Shown in pieces: positions 36,601 through 45,969 of a stretch of 64,000 bases of DNA (position 1 is the stretch's first letter; each line of letters opens with the position of its first letter). Origin of the DNA: Phoronis australis (lineage: Eukaryota; Phoronida; Phoronidae); contig NMRA01000003.1 of the NCBI GenBank assembly GCA_002633005.1, positions 138,129 through 202,128 of the forward strand, read 5' to 3'. A program made the translations under genes and the position numbers. The notes under the pieces are model-generated. The model saw only the letters and a list, made by a program, of their open reading frames with translations. It was not told where the DNA came from and searched no databases.

Positions 36601-39600
36601 CTCCTCCGCAGCCTGTCCAACCACATCCTGCGCACACTTCAGGACCAGCAGGTGAATGACTATTTATGTCGTCAATAGTGAATGTTGCATGTTGATTCAG
36701 TGAATGCTAACAGTTTAGAGAATTTGAATAATTTAACTTATAATGCACCTCTTGTGCAGATGTCGTTGTTATTAATGAACATTTCTGCATAGGTATGCCA
36801 CCTGCAGCTGGTGGGGATGCACATTTGCAGCAAGCCATGCACAACATGAGCCAACTGAGTGTGCAAGAACATGCCAGGAGGGGTACAGTACAGCCTGTCC
36901 ACCCATTCAGTGCTGAGGCTGACTGTGAGGTACTCAGAAAAGCAATGAAAGGAGCCGGTGAGTTATAATAATGGCATTAATGCTAATGTATTGAAATGAT
37001 TTGTTGTGCTTGAATGCAGTTGGAAACAGTCAGTGTCACATTTCGCATGTAATGTGGAGGGAAATTTAAAGTGGTGGTATTTCACATCATTTTGGTATTC
37101 TTTACTACCACGATACCACTATGTTGTGGTATGTGTTCAAAAATATGAACAAATGACATCTTGGCCCTTATTTTGACCGCTGGAGTAGCCACCTAGCTGT
37201 GTATGACTGAACAGAGTTGGCTGGTCTGCAGTCAATCAGCTTGATGTGTATGACTGATCGTTGAAATACTGCTAGGAATCAATGTTTGTAAAAAATGTCT
37301 CACTGAAACTTGATTTGGTGTTGTCTCGAAATGAAATTTATTCCAAAACTTATAGCCTCTGACCTGTACTTTCTTGTTACTGTGACATTCAAATAACAAC
37401 TACGTTCATCATGCCAGTTAAAAGTAAGTGCAATGTAGTCACATTGTTACAGCACTTTCTGGCTTTTGCAACAAAGAAGGTTCTGTTGTAGACATCAAAA
37501 TATCCATTGTTTCATTTGAGAGAAGAGATTATGTATTTGCAGATGAGGACAACTTTGTCGTGCTCAAAATTACAATGAAGTGAAAGAATCTGGTATTTTG
37601 TTTTAAATTGTAAGCATGTAAACAGAGAGCAATTTATTGACGAATTGGTGACAAAAGAATTTCGCTCGTATGTAACACTTATTTTATGGTGTTACATTTT
37701 CTTTAACTCACTTTTTACTTACATTTTCTTTCACTCACTTTTTACCCGTAGTAGATTGATTCAAAGCTGTGTATTCATGCCACTTTGCACCAAACTGTCT
37801 GGACTCTACTTCTCACAGTGAGTGGATACACCAAGTGTCTGTACATAGCCTACGAATTGTCATTACTTTGTTCATCATGTTCCAATTATAATTCATCTTT
37901 TGCCTGAAGGTGATACTTTAAATTTTCAGGGACTGATGAACGTGCCATTATTGATATTGTTAGTCACAGATCAAATGTACAGCGTCAGGAAATCAAGAAA
38001 ATGTTCAAAACTATGTATGGAAAGGTATTTTGCTTTGTGTCACTTCACCTTACGTTTTACATAAAATTATTATACATACTTTAGCCAATATGCATCATTG
38101 ATGTTTACCAACAATCCAGGGGCCTGTATCTCAAACAATGTTTATAGGCAAAAGTTGATGTTTTTCAGGTGTATTTTGGCTTTTAGTGTGCTCCCAAGCA
38201 GGCCATGGATATCTGTCTTTTGATTTGGAGTTGTAGATGGTTGTCTGACTTTTAGCTAAGCCATTCATAGACTGAGTTTTAGCCATAACACAAAGGACTC
38301 TTTGCGAAACAGCTTGGCCCAGGGTTTCCTTAAAAGCTCCACTGTTGCATTATGAATGTTGTCACTATTGATTTTATGATTATTTTTTACCTCAGGACCT
38401 GATAAAAGACCTGGCTTCAGAGCTCTCGGGCAACTTCGAGGAAACTGTCATGGCTTTGTTTGTGCCTACAACATACTATGATGCCTGGTCTCTCAACCGA
38501 GCAATGAAAGGCATTGGAACAAAAGAATCTGTCCTCATTGAAATACTCTGCACTAGAACTAATGCTGAAATCAGAGAAATTGTCGCTTCCTACAAACAGC
38601 GTGAGTTGACTTATTGATAATAATGCAAACAAGTATGTTTGTGATGTTAATATTTGGTGGAATGGTGTTTTTTCTTTGATGCAGTTTTATTGATAACTTG
38701 ATTTGTTGAAATAGTTGGGCAGAATATTGTCACTACAAAATTATAAACTGGGTTGTATTTAATATTAACTACGAGTTGCTAAAAGTCACCAAAAACATTG
38801 TTACCAGGTCTGTTGAGCTGCAGCATGTAATGTTCATATTTAAGACTACTAATTTTGTCGGAAAAAAGAGTCTGGAATTTATGGCAAATTGGGAGTACTT
38901 GCACGATTTAATTACTCTAACATTTCGAAGATTGTAAGCTTTTGTCAGTTTCCACACCCACATCTTCTCCCTGATTCCTAAACTGGGCCACTAGGTGTCA
39001 CCACCATCTCAATTATCATTAGGTTGACAATGATATCTAACTAATATTATGTTGTTGCAATATTTTTAACTTGTTGCCAAAGTTGCTCGGAGATTTCTTT
39101 TGTTTGTGTGGACTGGGCTGTCACGGATCTGTTATACTTGTTTGTGTTCATATTAGGCTGTCGGACTTATGTATTCTCATAATTGTTAATTATTCCATGA
39201 TTGCACATCTTGGTCACTGTTGTATAAGTTTGAACTTAAGATTTGTCGCATGTGTTGCAGACTTCCGACAGGATCTCGAGAAGGACATTATAGGTGACAC
39301 CAGTGGACATTTCAAAAGACTCCTTGTATCTTGTTGCCAGGTAACAGTTGTGTGCACATGTGGAGCCTGCTAACCATGTATAAGGTCCCGAGTTCGTGTC
39401 CCGGTTGGGGCATAAATCTTTTCAGAATTGTGTTCATTGTGTGACATGATATGGCCACAGGTGGCATGCTGACCTGACTTATAAATGTTTGCAGTATACA
39501 ATTCCGTGCCGGTTTAAGAATTTCATAAACATGTATTTCATTAAAACATTTTTTTTATTGTTGTATCGAAAGTGTACGGAAGTACTGCATATGTCCATGT

Positions 39601-42018
39601 TCTAAAGACTTATTAAACCAAAGTGAATCCTTGCATACATTTGCCAAGATGTGTTAGCTTCTGGTTCATGTTGTTGTCATTTGTTATAAAAAAAGTTCAA
39701 TGTCTACTTTTAGAGGTCTGTCATATCGTCTTTCAATGGCTGTGTTCAGTATAGGTTTACTAAATTGACCAATCACGTGGCAAGCTACAAGTTATTTTTC
39801 ATGTTTTAGATGAATATGATTGGTTCATTGTAATTGGATCTCAAGCGTGATTGGTTCTCCCATTCTCATTTGCAGTATTCGCTGTGTACACATTTTGTTC
39901 TAAGTTGATCTTATTATGTGTCCATTTTTAGTTGTTATTCGGACTATGAGAACCTATGATGCGTTTTTATGTTGCATCCGTTAGGCCAACAGAGACGAGT
40001 CTTCAGTTGTTGACCACGAGCGTGCTAAGAAAGAAGCTGCTGAGTTGTTCAATGCTGGTGAGAAGAAGTGGGGAACTGATGAGTCTACGTTTAACAGAAT
40101 TCTGGCTATCAGAAGCATCCCTCAACTGCGTGCAACATTTGATGAATATGTCAAAGTAAGTTAGTTTAGTTACTAAAAGAAAAATCAGTAATGCTATTTT
40201 AAATATCCTACTCAAAAATGATTATTAAGGCCTGATGACTTTTATGGTCCTCCAGGCGTGATTAGCCCAAACATCTAGGCTCATTGCACCGATTGCCTGT
40301 TTACAACTCATAGGGGCCTCTAAGGTTAAAGTTACACTGACAAGAAAAGGTGGTTTTCTAAGATCAGTCCCAATGTGGAATCGAACTCACAAGATCACCT
40401 GCCGCAGTCCAATGCCTTGCTAGCTGAACTTAGCCTGATATTGTAGAGTATTTCCAGTTTATTTAGCTACACTATAGTCGGTGGCTGTATGCCAATGGTC
40501 AGAATTGTCCATGTGTAATCCAATTACAGAAATATAAAATGCATCTTGCTGTTTTATAGCTTTGGTCAGAGCTAAGAAGTTTAAGAATTCACTTCCATCC
40601 AGTAATAACCAATAAAACGTTTTTCGGTCTTAAAACCAAGCATGGCTTTAAGGCTCCTCATGGGGAAAATTCTTCAAAACTGTCCATTTTTTTCAACTAA
40701 ATAATTTGTGAATTTGAAAACCAAAAATCAGCAAAATGGGTGAGTTACTGGGTGCACATAGCCTGCATCACATAGACTGACCACATTGCCTTACTCATTG
40801 GACATGGGTCAGTGATTTGCGTCGGATCATTTTGGCCACAAAACTTGTTCTTAAAAACATTTAGCATCTTCCTCACCATTTTGTATTCACATCATCGCTA
40901 TATGTTTTACATCTAACTCACTTGGTCAAAATATCCCAGTTTCACATCCCACCTTCAGTGTTCTTGTTTTCCCTTTAGCTTTCACAGCGAGATATCCTCA
41001 ACTCTATCGACCGTGAGATGTCCGGTGATTTGAAGGAAGGATTCAAGGCTCTAGTCTGGAGTATCCGCCACCGACCTCAATACTTTGCTGACAAACTGTG
41101 GGCAGCAATGAAGGGTGCTGGAACAGACGATTCTACTCTCATACGCATAGTAGTCTCTCGTTCTGAGGTAAGTCTTTGTGGGAGGGAATGAGGAAGGGAG
41201 GGAGGGTGGGAGGGAGGGACGGAGGGAGGAAGGGAGGGAGGGAGGAAGTGTTTGTGGTAATGTGATTTAAAAACACAGGCAGTTCACTTAGAAATGGAAG
41301 CCAATGATCAGATGTATGCAGAACATATTTTTTCACCGTCTTAAAGATGTATTTGCATGCTCCTAACTATGCTAATGTATAGCAGGAACTAAACAGCAAT
41401 GCTATTTGAACATCATCTTCACTTAACAAAATGCAGTTGTATTCATTGACAACTTGTAAATGGAAAACAAAAAATTATGCAAATAGGTGACCTTTGCACT
41501 AATGACGTACCTTGGGGCTCACATAGCCTGCATCATGCAGTGTTATTCCCCAACACAAGGACACGATACTTACTGGACACAGTTGAGCGATTTACGGTGG
41601 ACTTTTTTGGACACAAAACTCATTCTTAAAAACATTTGGCAATTGTCAACCTATTTCATATTCACATCATTGCGATATGTTGTGTTTCTAATTGATTTGA
41701 CCTATCACAGAGATAAGGAATTAACGTGCAAAATTTACTTTAAGTTCCCTAAATGTGTTTGTAGAAATTGACCATGATTGTATCATTATTTTGTGACTTT
41801 TACATTGTTAGAGGCAATTTTTGAAAAGGACTGTTTGTGGGACTGTTTCAACGTAGAAGTGTTCACATGCATTTAAACTTTGTTCTCTACAGGTTGACCT
41901 TGTGAATATCAAGCAGGCATTCTTGGCCTCGTATCACAAGACTCTCTACCAAATGATTGAGGGTGACACTAGTGGTGACTACAAACGGATCCTACAGGGA
42001 ATTGTGGGACCAAACTAA
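30608..42018 (+). CDS. ANXA7/ANXA11-like: Annexin A7/A11-like protein, 12 coding exons, 634 aa
   Basis: Coding exons: 30608-30706, 32216-32266, 32451-32622, 33013-33243, 36331-36651, 36793-36957, 37930-38024, 38396-38600, 39261-39340, 39985-40155, 40979-41167, 41893-42018 (TAA). All phases agree, giving 635 codons. Exon 1 (MGKHSSSSSSSDSDDD, then a Lys/Gln-rich basic segment) is unlike vertebrate ANXA7/11. Exons 2-6 encode a disordered Pro/Gly/Tyr/Gln domain with GYPPQ repeats, comparable to the region that drives condensation and ALG-2 binding in vertebrate ANXA11/ANXA7. The core starts near HPFSAEADCEVLRKAMKGAG. Calcium-loop motifs are visible in repeats 1 (KGAGTDE), 2 (KGIGTKE with GDTSGHF), 3 (KKWGTDES) and 4 (KGAGTDDS with GDTSGDY). 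The protein ends GIVGPN. Annexins bind acidic phospholipids with calcium. An acceptor at 30592-30597 implies an upstream non-coding exon. A second copy of the last exon at 42626-42751 is probably allelic. Confidence 0.93.
30707..32215 (+). other. Annexin intron 1
   Basis: T-rich and non-coding; nothing recognised. Confidence 0.7.
33090..33240 (+). repeat. Coding minisatellite for GYPPQ repeats (annexin exon 4)
   Basis: About five units of a roughly 30-bp repeat (GGGTAYCCWCCACARGCTGG and variants) encode alternating GYPPQAGYPPQQ. The last units are degraded (GYLPQQGHPPQPGYPSQPQ). The repeat is in frame, and length changes in multiples of 15 or 30 bp would keep the protein open. Confidence 0.9.
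34088..34104 (+). CDS. Possible alternative terminal exon of the annexin gene
   Basis: A T-rich tract and TTTTCAG at 34081-34087 precede GTGGACCTCGATACTAA. Spliced after exon 4 (phase 1) it reads GGPRY-stop in the correct phase. An ATTAAA poly(A)-signal variant lies at 34143-34148. The product would be a 189-residue protein with the basic N-terminus and GYPPQ repeats but no annexin core. Acceptor, phase, short terminal exon and signal all agree, but no transcript evidence is available. Confidence 0.35.
35680..35940. repeat. Dispersed repeat, copy 2 (annexin intron 4)
   Basis: Same block order as at 1660-1925: GGAATGTTCCTCTTTAAGAA, GTCTCTTTTTTATCATTATT, TTTTACAACTCAAAAA, AATGATAAATCACC, TTTTTGTCATTGGTCATTCC. 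Same orientation, diverged. Confidence 0.6.
36958..37929 (+). other. Annexin intron 6
   Basis: Non-coding; nothing recognised. Confidence 0.7.
38118..38327. mobile_element. MITE-like inverted-repeat element in annexin intron 7
   Basis: The left end CCAGGGGCCTGTATCTCAAA and, read inward from the right, CCCTGGGCCAAGCTGTTTCG are imperfect inverted repeats. The match is partial, so the boundaries are approximate. Confidence 0.35.
38601..39260 (+). other. Annexin intron 8
   Basis: Non-coding; nothing recognised. Confidence 0.7.
39341..39984 (+). other. Annexin intron 9
   Basis: Contains a tRNA-like B-box segment at 39380-39410 (GGTCCCGAGTTCGTGTCCCG), possibly a SINE remnant. The rest is unremarkable. 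Confidence 0.6.
40230..40445 (-). mobile_element. tRNA-derived SINE-like element in annexin intron 10
   Basis: On the minus strand from about 40442: GCTAAGTTCAGCTAGCAAGG (A-box region), then ATTGGACTGCGGCAGGTGAT, then GTGAGTTCGATTCCAC (B-box, about 40392-40376), followed by an unrelated body. This is the layout of a tRNA-headed SINE inserted antisense to the gene. The 3' end is not clear. Confidence 0.5.
40676..40915. repeat. Intronic repeat, copy 1 (annexin intron 10)
   Basis: Shares CACATAGCCTGCATCA, ACAAAACT-GTTCTTAAAAAC, ATTCACATCAT-GC/GATATGT with 41455-41705 in the same order and orientation. The two copies flank exon 11. Confidence 0.6.
41177..41249 (+). repeat. GGGA/GGAGG purine tract at the exon 11 donor
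   Basis: Starting about 10 bp after the exon 11 donor, the sense strand carries many GGGA runs (GGGAGGGAGGGTGGGAGGGA), which could form G-quadruplexes in DNA and in the pre-mRNA. Confidence 0.85.
41455..41705. repeat. Intronic repeat, copy 2 (annexin intron 11)
   Basis: Diverged direct copy of the segment at 40676-40915. Confidence 0.6.
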
Positions 42019-42148
42019 TATGAACACACAGAATGACGTTGAGAAATTTTTGTTTTGTGTTAATGCTTAAGATGGCAACTCAAATTTCTGTGTCTCTTGA
42101 TAGTGTTGATCTCAGATTCTCAAGGGCACACAATGGACCAGGGACTTG

Positions 42149-42389
42149 TTCCAATAAACTGACTTAAGTTCATTTTTGACTGAAGTTTAAGATTTGTCTT
42201 AACTTACAAACTTTGAAACTTCCACATTCGGTAAGTTAGTCAAAATTAAGACAAACTTTATGTCAAACACTTAAGTCAAACTTATGATCTCTTTCTTGAA
42301 TTGGTTTTGAGACAAATTTAACTTTTATTTTAAAATTTACTAAAATTTAAGATGTGTCTTAGCTTAGTCAGTTTTGTTGGTACTTGCCC
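42149..42389. mobile_element. MITE with poly(A) signal at its edge (annexin 3' UTR)
   Basis: A segment of about 240 bp with repeated TTTAAGATTTGTCTTA-like motifs is the inverse of 50344-50579. The shared terminal motif is TTCCAAGAAA/TTCCAATAAA. In this copy the terminal motif contains AATAAA at 42153-42158, about 135 bp after the annexin stop and the best poly(A) signal seen. An allelic copy is at about 42882-43124. Confidence 0.6.
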
Positions 42390-42625
42390 CAGTGTTCTTA
42401 TAATACACCTGGACTTTTTATGAGAAGGCAGATCAAGTCACTTAACTATGCATCCGCAGACTTAAGATGTTCTATTAGTAGCGTTATGAGTGGAATAATG
42501 TAAATGTGCAAATGCTAATATTGTGGCCAGTTGTTTATGATCATGATGGGTAGATCCNAAGGACTGTTTGTGGGACTGTTTCAACGTAGAAGTGTTCACA
42601 TGCATTTAAACTTTGTTCTCTACAG

Positions 42626-42751
42626 GTTGACCTTGTGAATATCAAGCAGGCATTCTTGGCCTCGTATCACAAGACTCTCTACCAAATGATTGAGGGTGAC
42701 ACTAGTGGTGACTACAAACGGATCCTACAGGGAATTGTGGGACCAAACTAA
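42626..42751 (+). CDS. Duplicate annexin last exon (probable allele, not a second exon)
   Basis: Same 126-bp coding sequence as 41893-42018, with the same TTCTCTACAG acceptor and TAA stop. It should not be added to the transcript model; see the allelic duplication around the N at 42558. Confidence 0.8.
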   Translation, partial: VDLVNIKQAFLASYHKTLYQMIEGDTSGDYKRILQGIVGPN

Positions 42752-43198
42752 TATGAACACACAGAATGACGTTGAGAAATTTTTGTTTTGTGTTAATGCT
42801 TAAGATGGCAACTCAAATTTCTGTGTCTCTTGATAGTGTTGATCTCAGATTCTCAAGGGCACACAATGGACCAGGGACTTGTTCCAATAAACTGACTTAA
42901 GTTCATTTTTGACTGAAGTTTAAGATTTGTCTTAACTTACAAACTTTGAAACTTCCACATTCGGTAAGTTAGTCAAAATTAAGACAAAATTTATGTCAAA
43001 CACTTAAGTCAAACTTATGATCTTTTTCTTGAATTGGTTTTGAGACAAATTTAACTTTTATTTTAAAATTTACTAAAATTTAAGATTTGTCTTAGCTAAG
43101 TCAGTTTTGTTGGTACGGGCCCCAGTGTTCTTATAATACACCTGGACTTTTTATGAGAAGGCAGATCAAGTCACTTAACTATGCATCCGCAAACTTAA

Positions 43199-44820
43199 AA
43201 GGGGACTGTAGTCAAAATAATGTTGCAGTTAATCGGTTCAAACATACAAATAAAACTCACATTTGCCTGACTTGCGTGCCAAACAAAAGCCGATTCGAAT
43301 TCATGGTCAAAACACTGAATTCTGAAAGCGATCGCTGATTGGCTGATGTGTCAGTGACGTGAACGGCGGGGTATCAGCTGCTTTACACATTCATTGCTTA
43401 TGTCATATTTGAAGAGTTTACATCGTAATTTATCATTGTATCAATCGTCCTTAATTTTTATTGTTTACCACAGTGCTGTAAAAGGTTCGCTATGCCTTTT
43501 TGTATGGCACCTGGTTGCTCAAACTCTTCGCAAAAGGCGTCTTCTAAAGGGATGGTCATCGCATACCATCACCGGGTTACCCAAGCCTTGGCCCAAAGCT
43601 CTGTGTAGATATAGGCCTACAGGTTTAATCCGATATGGGTAAAAATGTACAAATAAAATCTGACTCAAATAAATGTCATTAAAACTAAGTCATCCTTGAG
43701 TAAACCTAGGAACCAGTAATCTAACTTCTGTATTTACCGGTGTTGGAAATGTTAGCGATCGTTCATCGACTGCTGCTAGTGAAATTGTGATGTGTTGTCT
43801 TGAGTCGGCTTTTTGCGATTATGTCACCTGACCTTTACCAGTTTCTTTTCCCTCTGATTCTTTTATCAAGTGTTCGTCGCTGACGGCCTACCTAGGTTGC
43901 GTACATGTTATAAGAAATCATCGCAACTTGTTTCATTTTGTTTCAAGTTTTTAGTATTTTTACACCAGCAAACCGAATTTTAGAACAACCTTAGTGCTGC
44001 GAAGCTGTTATCATGTCCCGAAAGACGTCTCAAATTTTTATGAATTGGTGCGTGCGCCGTGTCACGAGCGTGCTGTTTTTGAAACGGAGGGACACAGTTC
44101 TTTGTTAAAAAGGCAGCAAATTATGATACCAAATGACATTTATTTGATTGTTTTCCACTTAAACGGCTGCAACGAACAATGGGAGTGTCGGGTGACTACC
44201 AGATTTTGCATGCGCCCCCGCCGGTCCGTTAGCTTTATATGTTGATCAGTAGCGTAAGTTTTACGACGAGGTGACGAGCATAACTGAGTCAACTGTACCC
44301 GGGTAGTCAACGGCTGTCTGAAATTTCGGGGTTAACGGACCTCAACACACAGTGGTACGATAGTCTTCATACAGCTACATTCGGTAACTTACCAACCCTT
44401 CAAGTTTTCAGAGCTGAGTATTGGCTGACAGCTGGCTGACTGGATGGCTAGAGTCCACATTGCCCTGGGCACAGTCACTGACACCAGTTGCACCGGCAAA
44501 TTTTCGTCTGACGATGACGATGACTGGGTATCACTTTGTGTTGCCTCGGCTCAAACAGGTATCCCTTGTGACCCGACATTTCACACTAAAATTTCTTATT
44601 CCGACACTATGAAAAACGCTACTTGATTGCACGCTAACACAGGACAGTGACTTGGACCCCGCCAAATACGTCACGAGACTAAGCAGCGCTCCAAGCCGTA
44701 TTTTTTTGAGCTTCGTTAGAGAATATAAGTTTAATTTTTGGTGTTGAATTATTTGTGAAATTAATCAACAATTCATAGAAAACTATCCAGAATTTATTCA
44801 GAATAAAATACAGTTCCCTT
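43199..44820. mobile_element. Kolobok/T2-like DNA transposon insertion, 1622 bp
   Basis: Copy A has an intact site reading GCAGACTTAAGATG (TTAA at 42462-42465). Copy B has the same flanks with TTAA on both sides of 1622 extra bases (TTAA at 43195-43198 and 44821-44824). The ends are AAGGGGACTGTA and, inverted, AAGGGAACTGTA. A TTAA target duplication with an AGGRR-like terminus is the signature of the T2/Kolobok group. Inside, a frame at 43492 reads MPFCMAPGCSNSSQK, the start of a THAP zinc finger (CxxxGC), and Kolobok transposases carry THAP domains. The frame breaks near YHH, so this copy cannot make the protein. piggyBac also uses TTAA but its ends normally start CCC. Confidence 0.75.
43492..43608 (+). 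pseudogene. THAP-domain fragment inside the TTAA element
   Basis: Starts MPFCMAPGCSNSSQKASSKG. The CxxxxC and following region match the N-terminal half of a C2CH THAP finger. A +1 shift near position 43565 would be needed to enter the frame reading GLPKPWPKAL, where THAP domains have a Phe/Leu-Pro turn. It is therefore a decayed transposase start or an exon with unseen splicing. Confidence 0.5.
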
Positions 44821-45872
44821 TTAAGATGTTCTATTAGTCGCGTTATGAGTGGAATAATGTAAATGTGCAAATGCTAATATTGTGGCCAGTTGTTTATGAT
44901 CATGATGGGTAGATCCTTACCGCAAATTTTTCATTGGAATGTAGTCATGAAGCCTTCTCATGATAAGACTGCAAAGGTGTCTTCTGATACGAGGGTGGAC
45001 AGTTTGTTGTTGTACAATGGCTCAGGTAAAAGTATATCTGACAGTAACAATAGCTACACTCCAAGTAATGGCTGACTTGTTGACTTTGGATGTTGGAATG
45101 TATAATGAAAGCTATAACACAGAACAATGTGATGGAGAAGAGAGTCAGTACAGTCTGGGTGTCACACAGGACAGGAATGACAACAGGCTCAACTATTGTG
45201 ATGTTGTATTTGTTTTGTCACACTTACATTTAAACAGAAATTATAATTTTATTAAATGCAGGTGAATCAATGTAAAAAATAATGCTTCAGTTAAGTGTTT
45301 TAATTGCTTTTTGTTGGTGAAGGATAATAATTGTAGTTTCTAAGTGGTATCAGTCAACTAATAAGAAGCTATATTTCTTGTACAATCAAGATTTGATTCT
45401 GTGAGATTTTTCATTGCTTTATGTGATTCAGGGTGAAGTGTATATAAATTATGTTATGCATACAGTTCATTGTTTAACTGCTTTCTTGTTTAAACCATTT
45501 CAAAATGTATGATTTTACAACATTTGATTTGCGATTACTTAGATCCATTTTTTTGTTCTTTTACACTTTACAACATGGTGCAACAATAAAAAGCTGTGTA
45601 TTACTGAGCTGAATATGGAGACTTGGCTTAAGAGGACTATCCTTTGGTTTAGTAAAATTTGCCAGGATTCCAAATCTCGTCTAACTTTAATTTGTAAAAT
45701 ACTAAATAGACAAACTTGAAAAATGTTTTCATTAACACAGCAAAAAGTCATTTTAACTTCATTTTCCTGCTTTATGAAGAATAGTTTCAGTCACCCTTTT
45801 TCGGGTACACAGCAGTTGTGTTTCTCGGTACCTATGTGTCCTCGCGGGCCAGCGCCCAGTGTCTCAGTGTTC

Positions 45873-45969
45873 TCACGTGAGGCTACCGTTTGTTTCCTGA
45901 GCTCAATGTTCCTTTCAGGTCAGTATGATATCGTGTTACGTGGCCCAAAGCGAGAACTTCATCACGTGA
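45873..45969. promoter_or_regulatory. Pair of TCACGTGA (CLEAR-type) E-boxes about 3.1 kb upstream of FNIP
   Basis: TCACGTGA at 45873-45880 and ATCACGTGAC at 45962-45971 (9 of 10 bases of the CLEAR consensus GTCACGTGAC) are 89 bp apart in CpG-containing sequence. MiT/TFE factors bind this site in other animals. Function here is inferred. Confidence 0.4.

Larger units (their letters stand above)
41826..44916. repeat. Tandem allelic copies of the annexin 3' end, joined by one N
   Basis: Copy A is 41826-42557; the N is 42558; copy B is 42559-43198 plus 44821-44916. The copies differ by few substitutions, and both contain the last exon with the same coding sequence. Copy B ends in GGGTAGATCC, where copy A stops at the N. 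The pattern is that of two haplotype contigs placed end to end, and copy B carries an extra insertion (43199-44820). Confidence 0.85.

Noticed and set aside
39361-39410. tRNA gene
   Set aside because: Only a B-box-like T arm is present; no A box or cloverleaf.
42626-42751. Mutually exclusive last exon of annexin
   Set aside because: It encodes the same peptide and lies in an allelic duplicate separated by a lone N.
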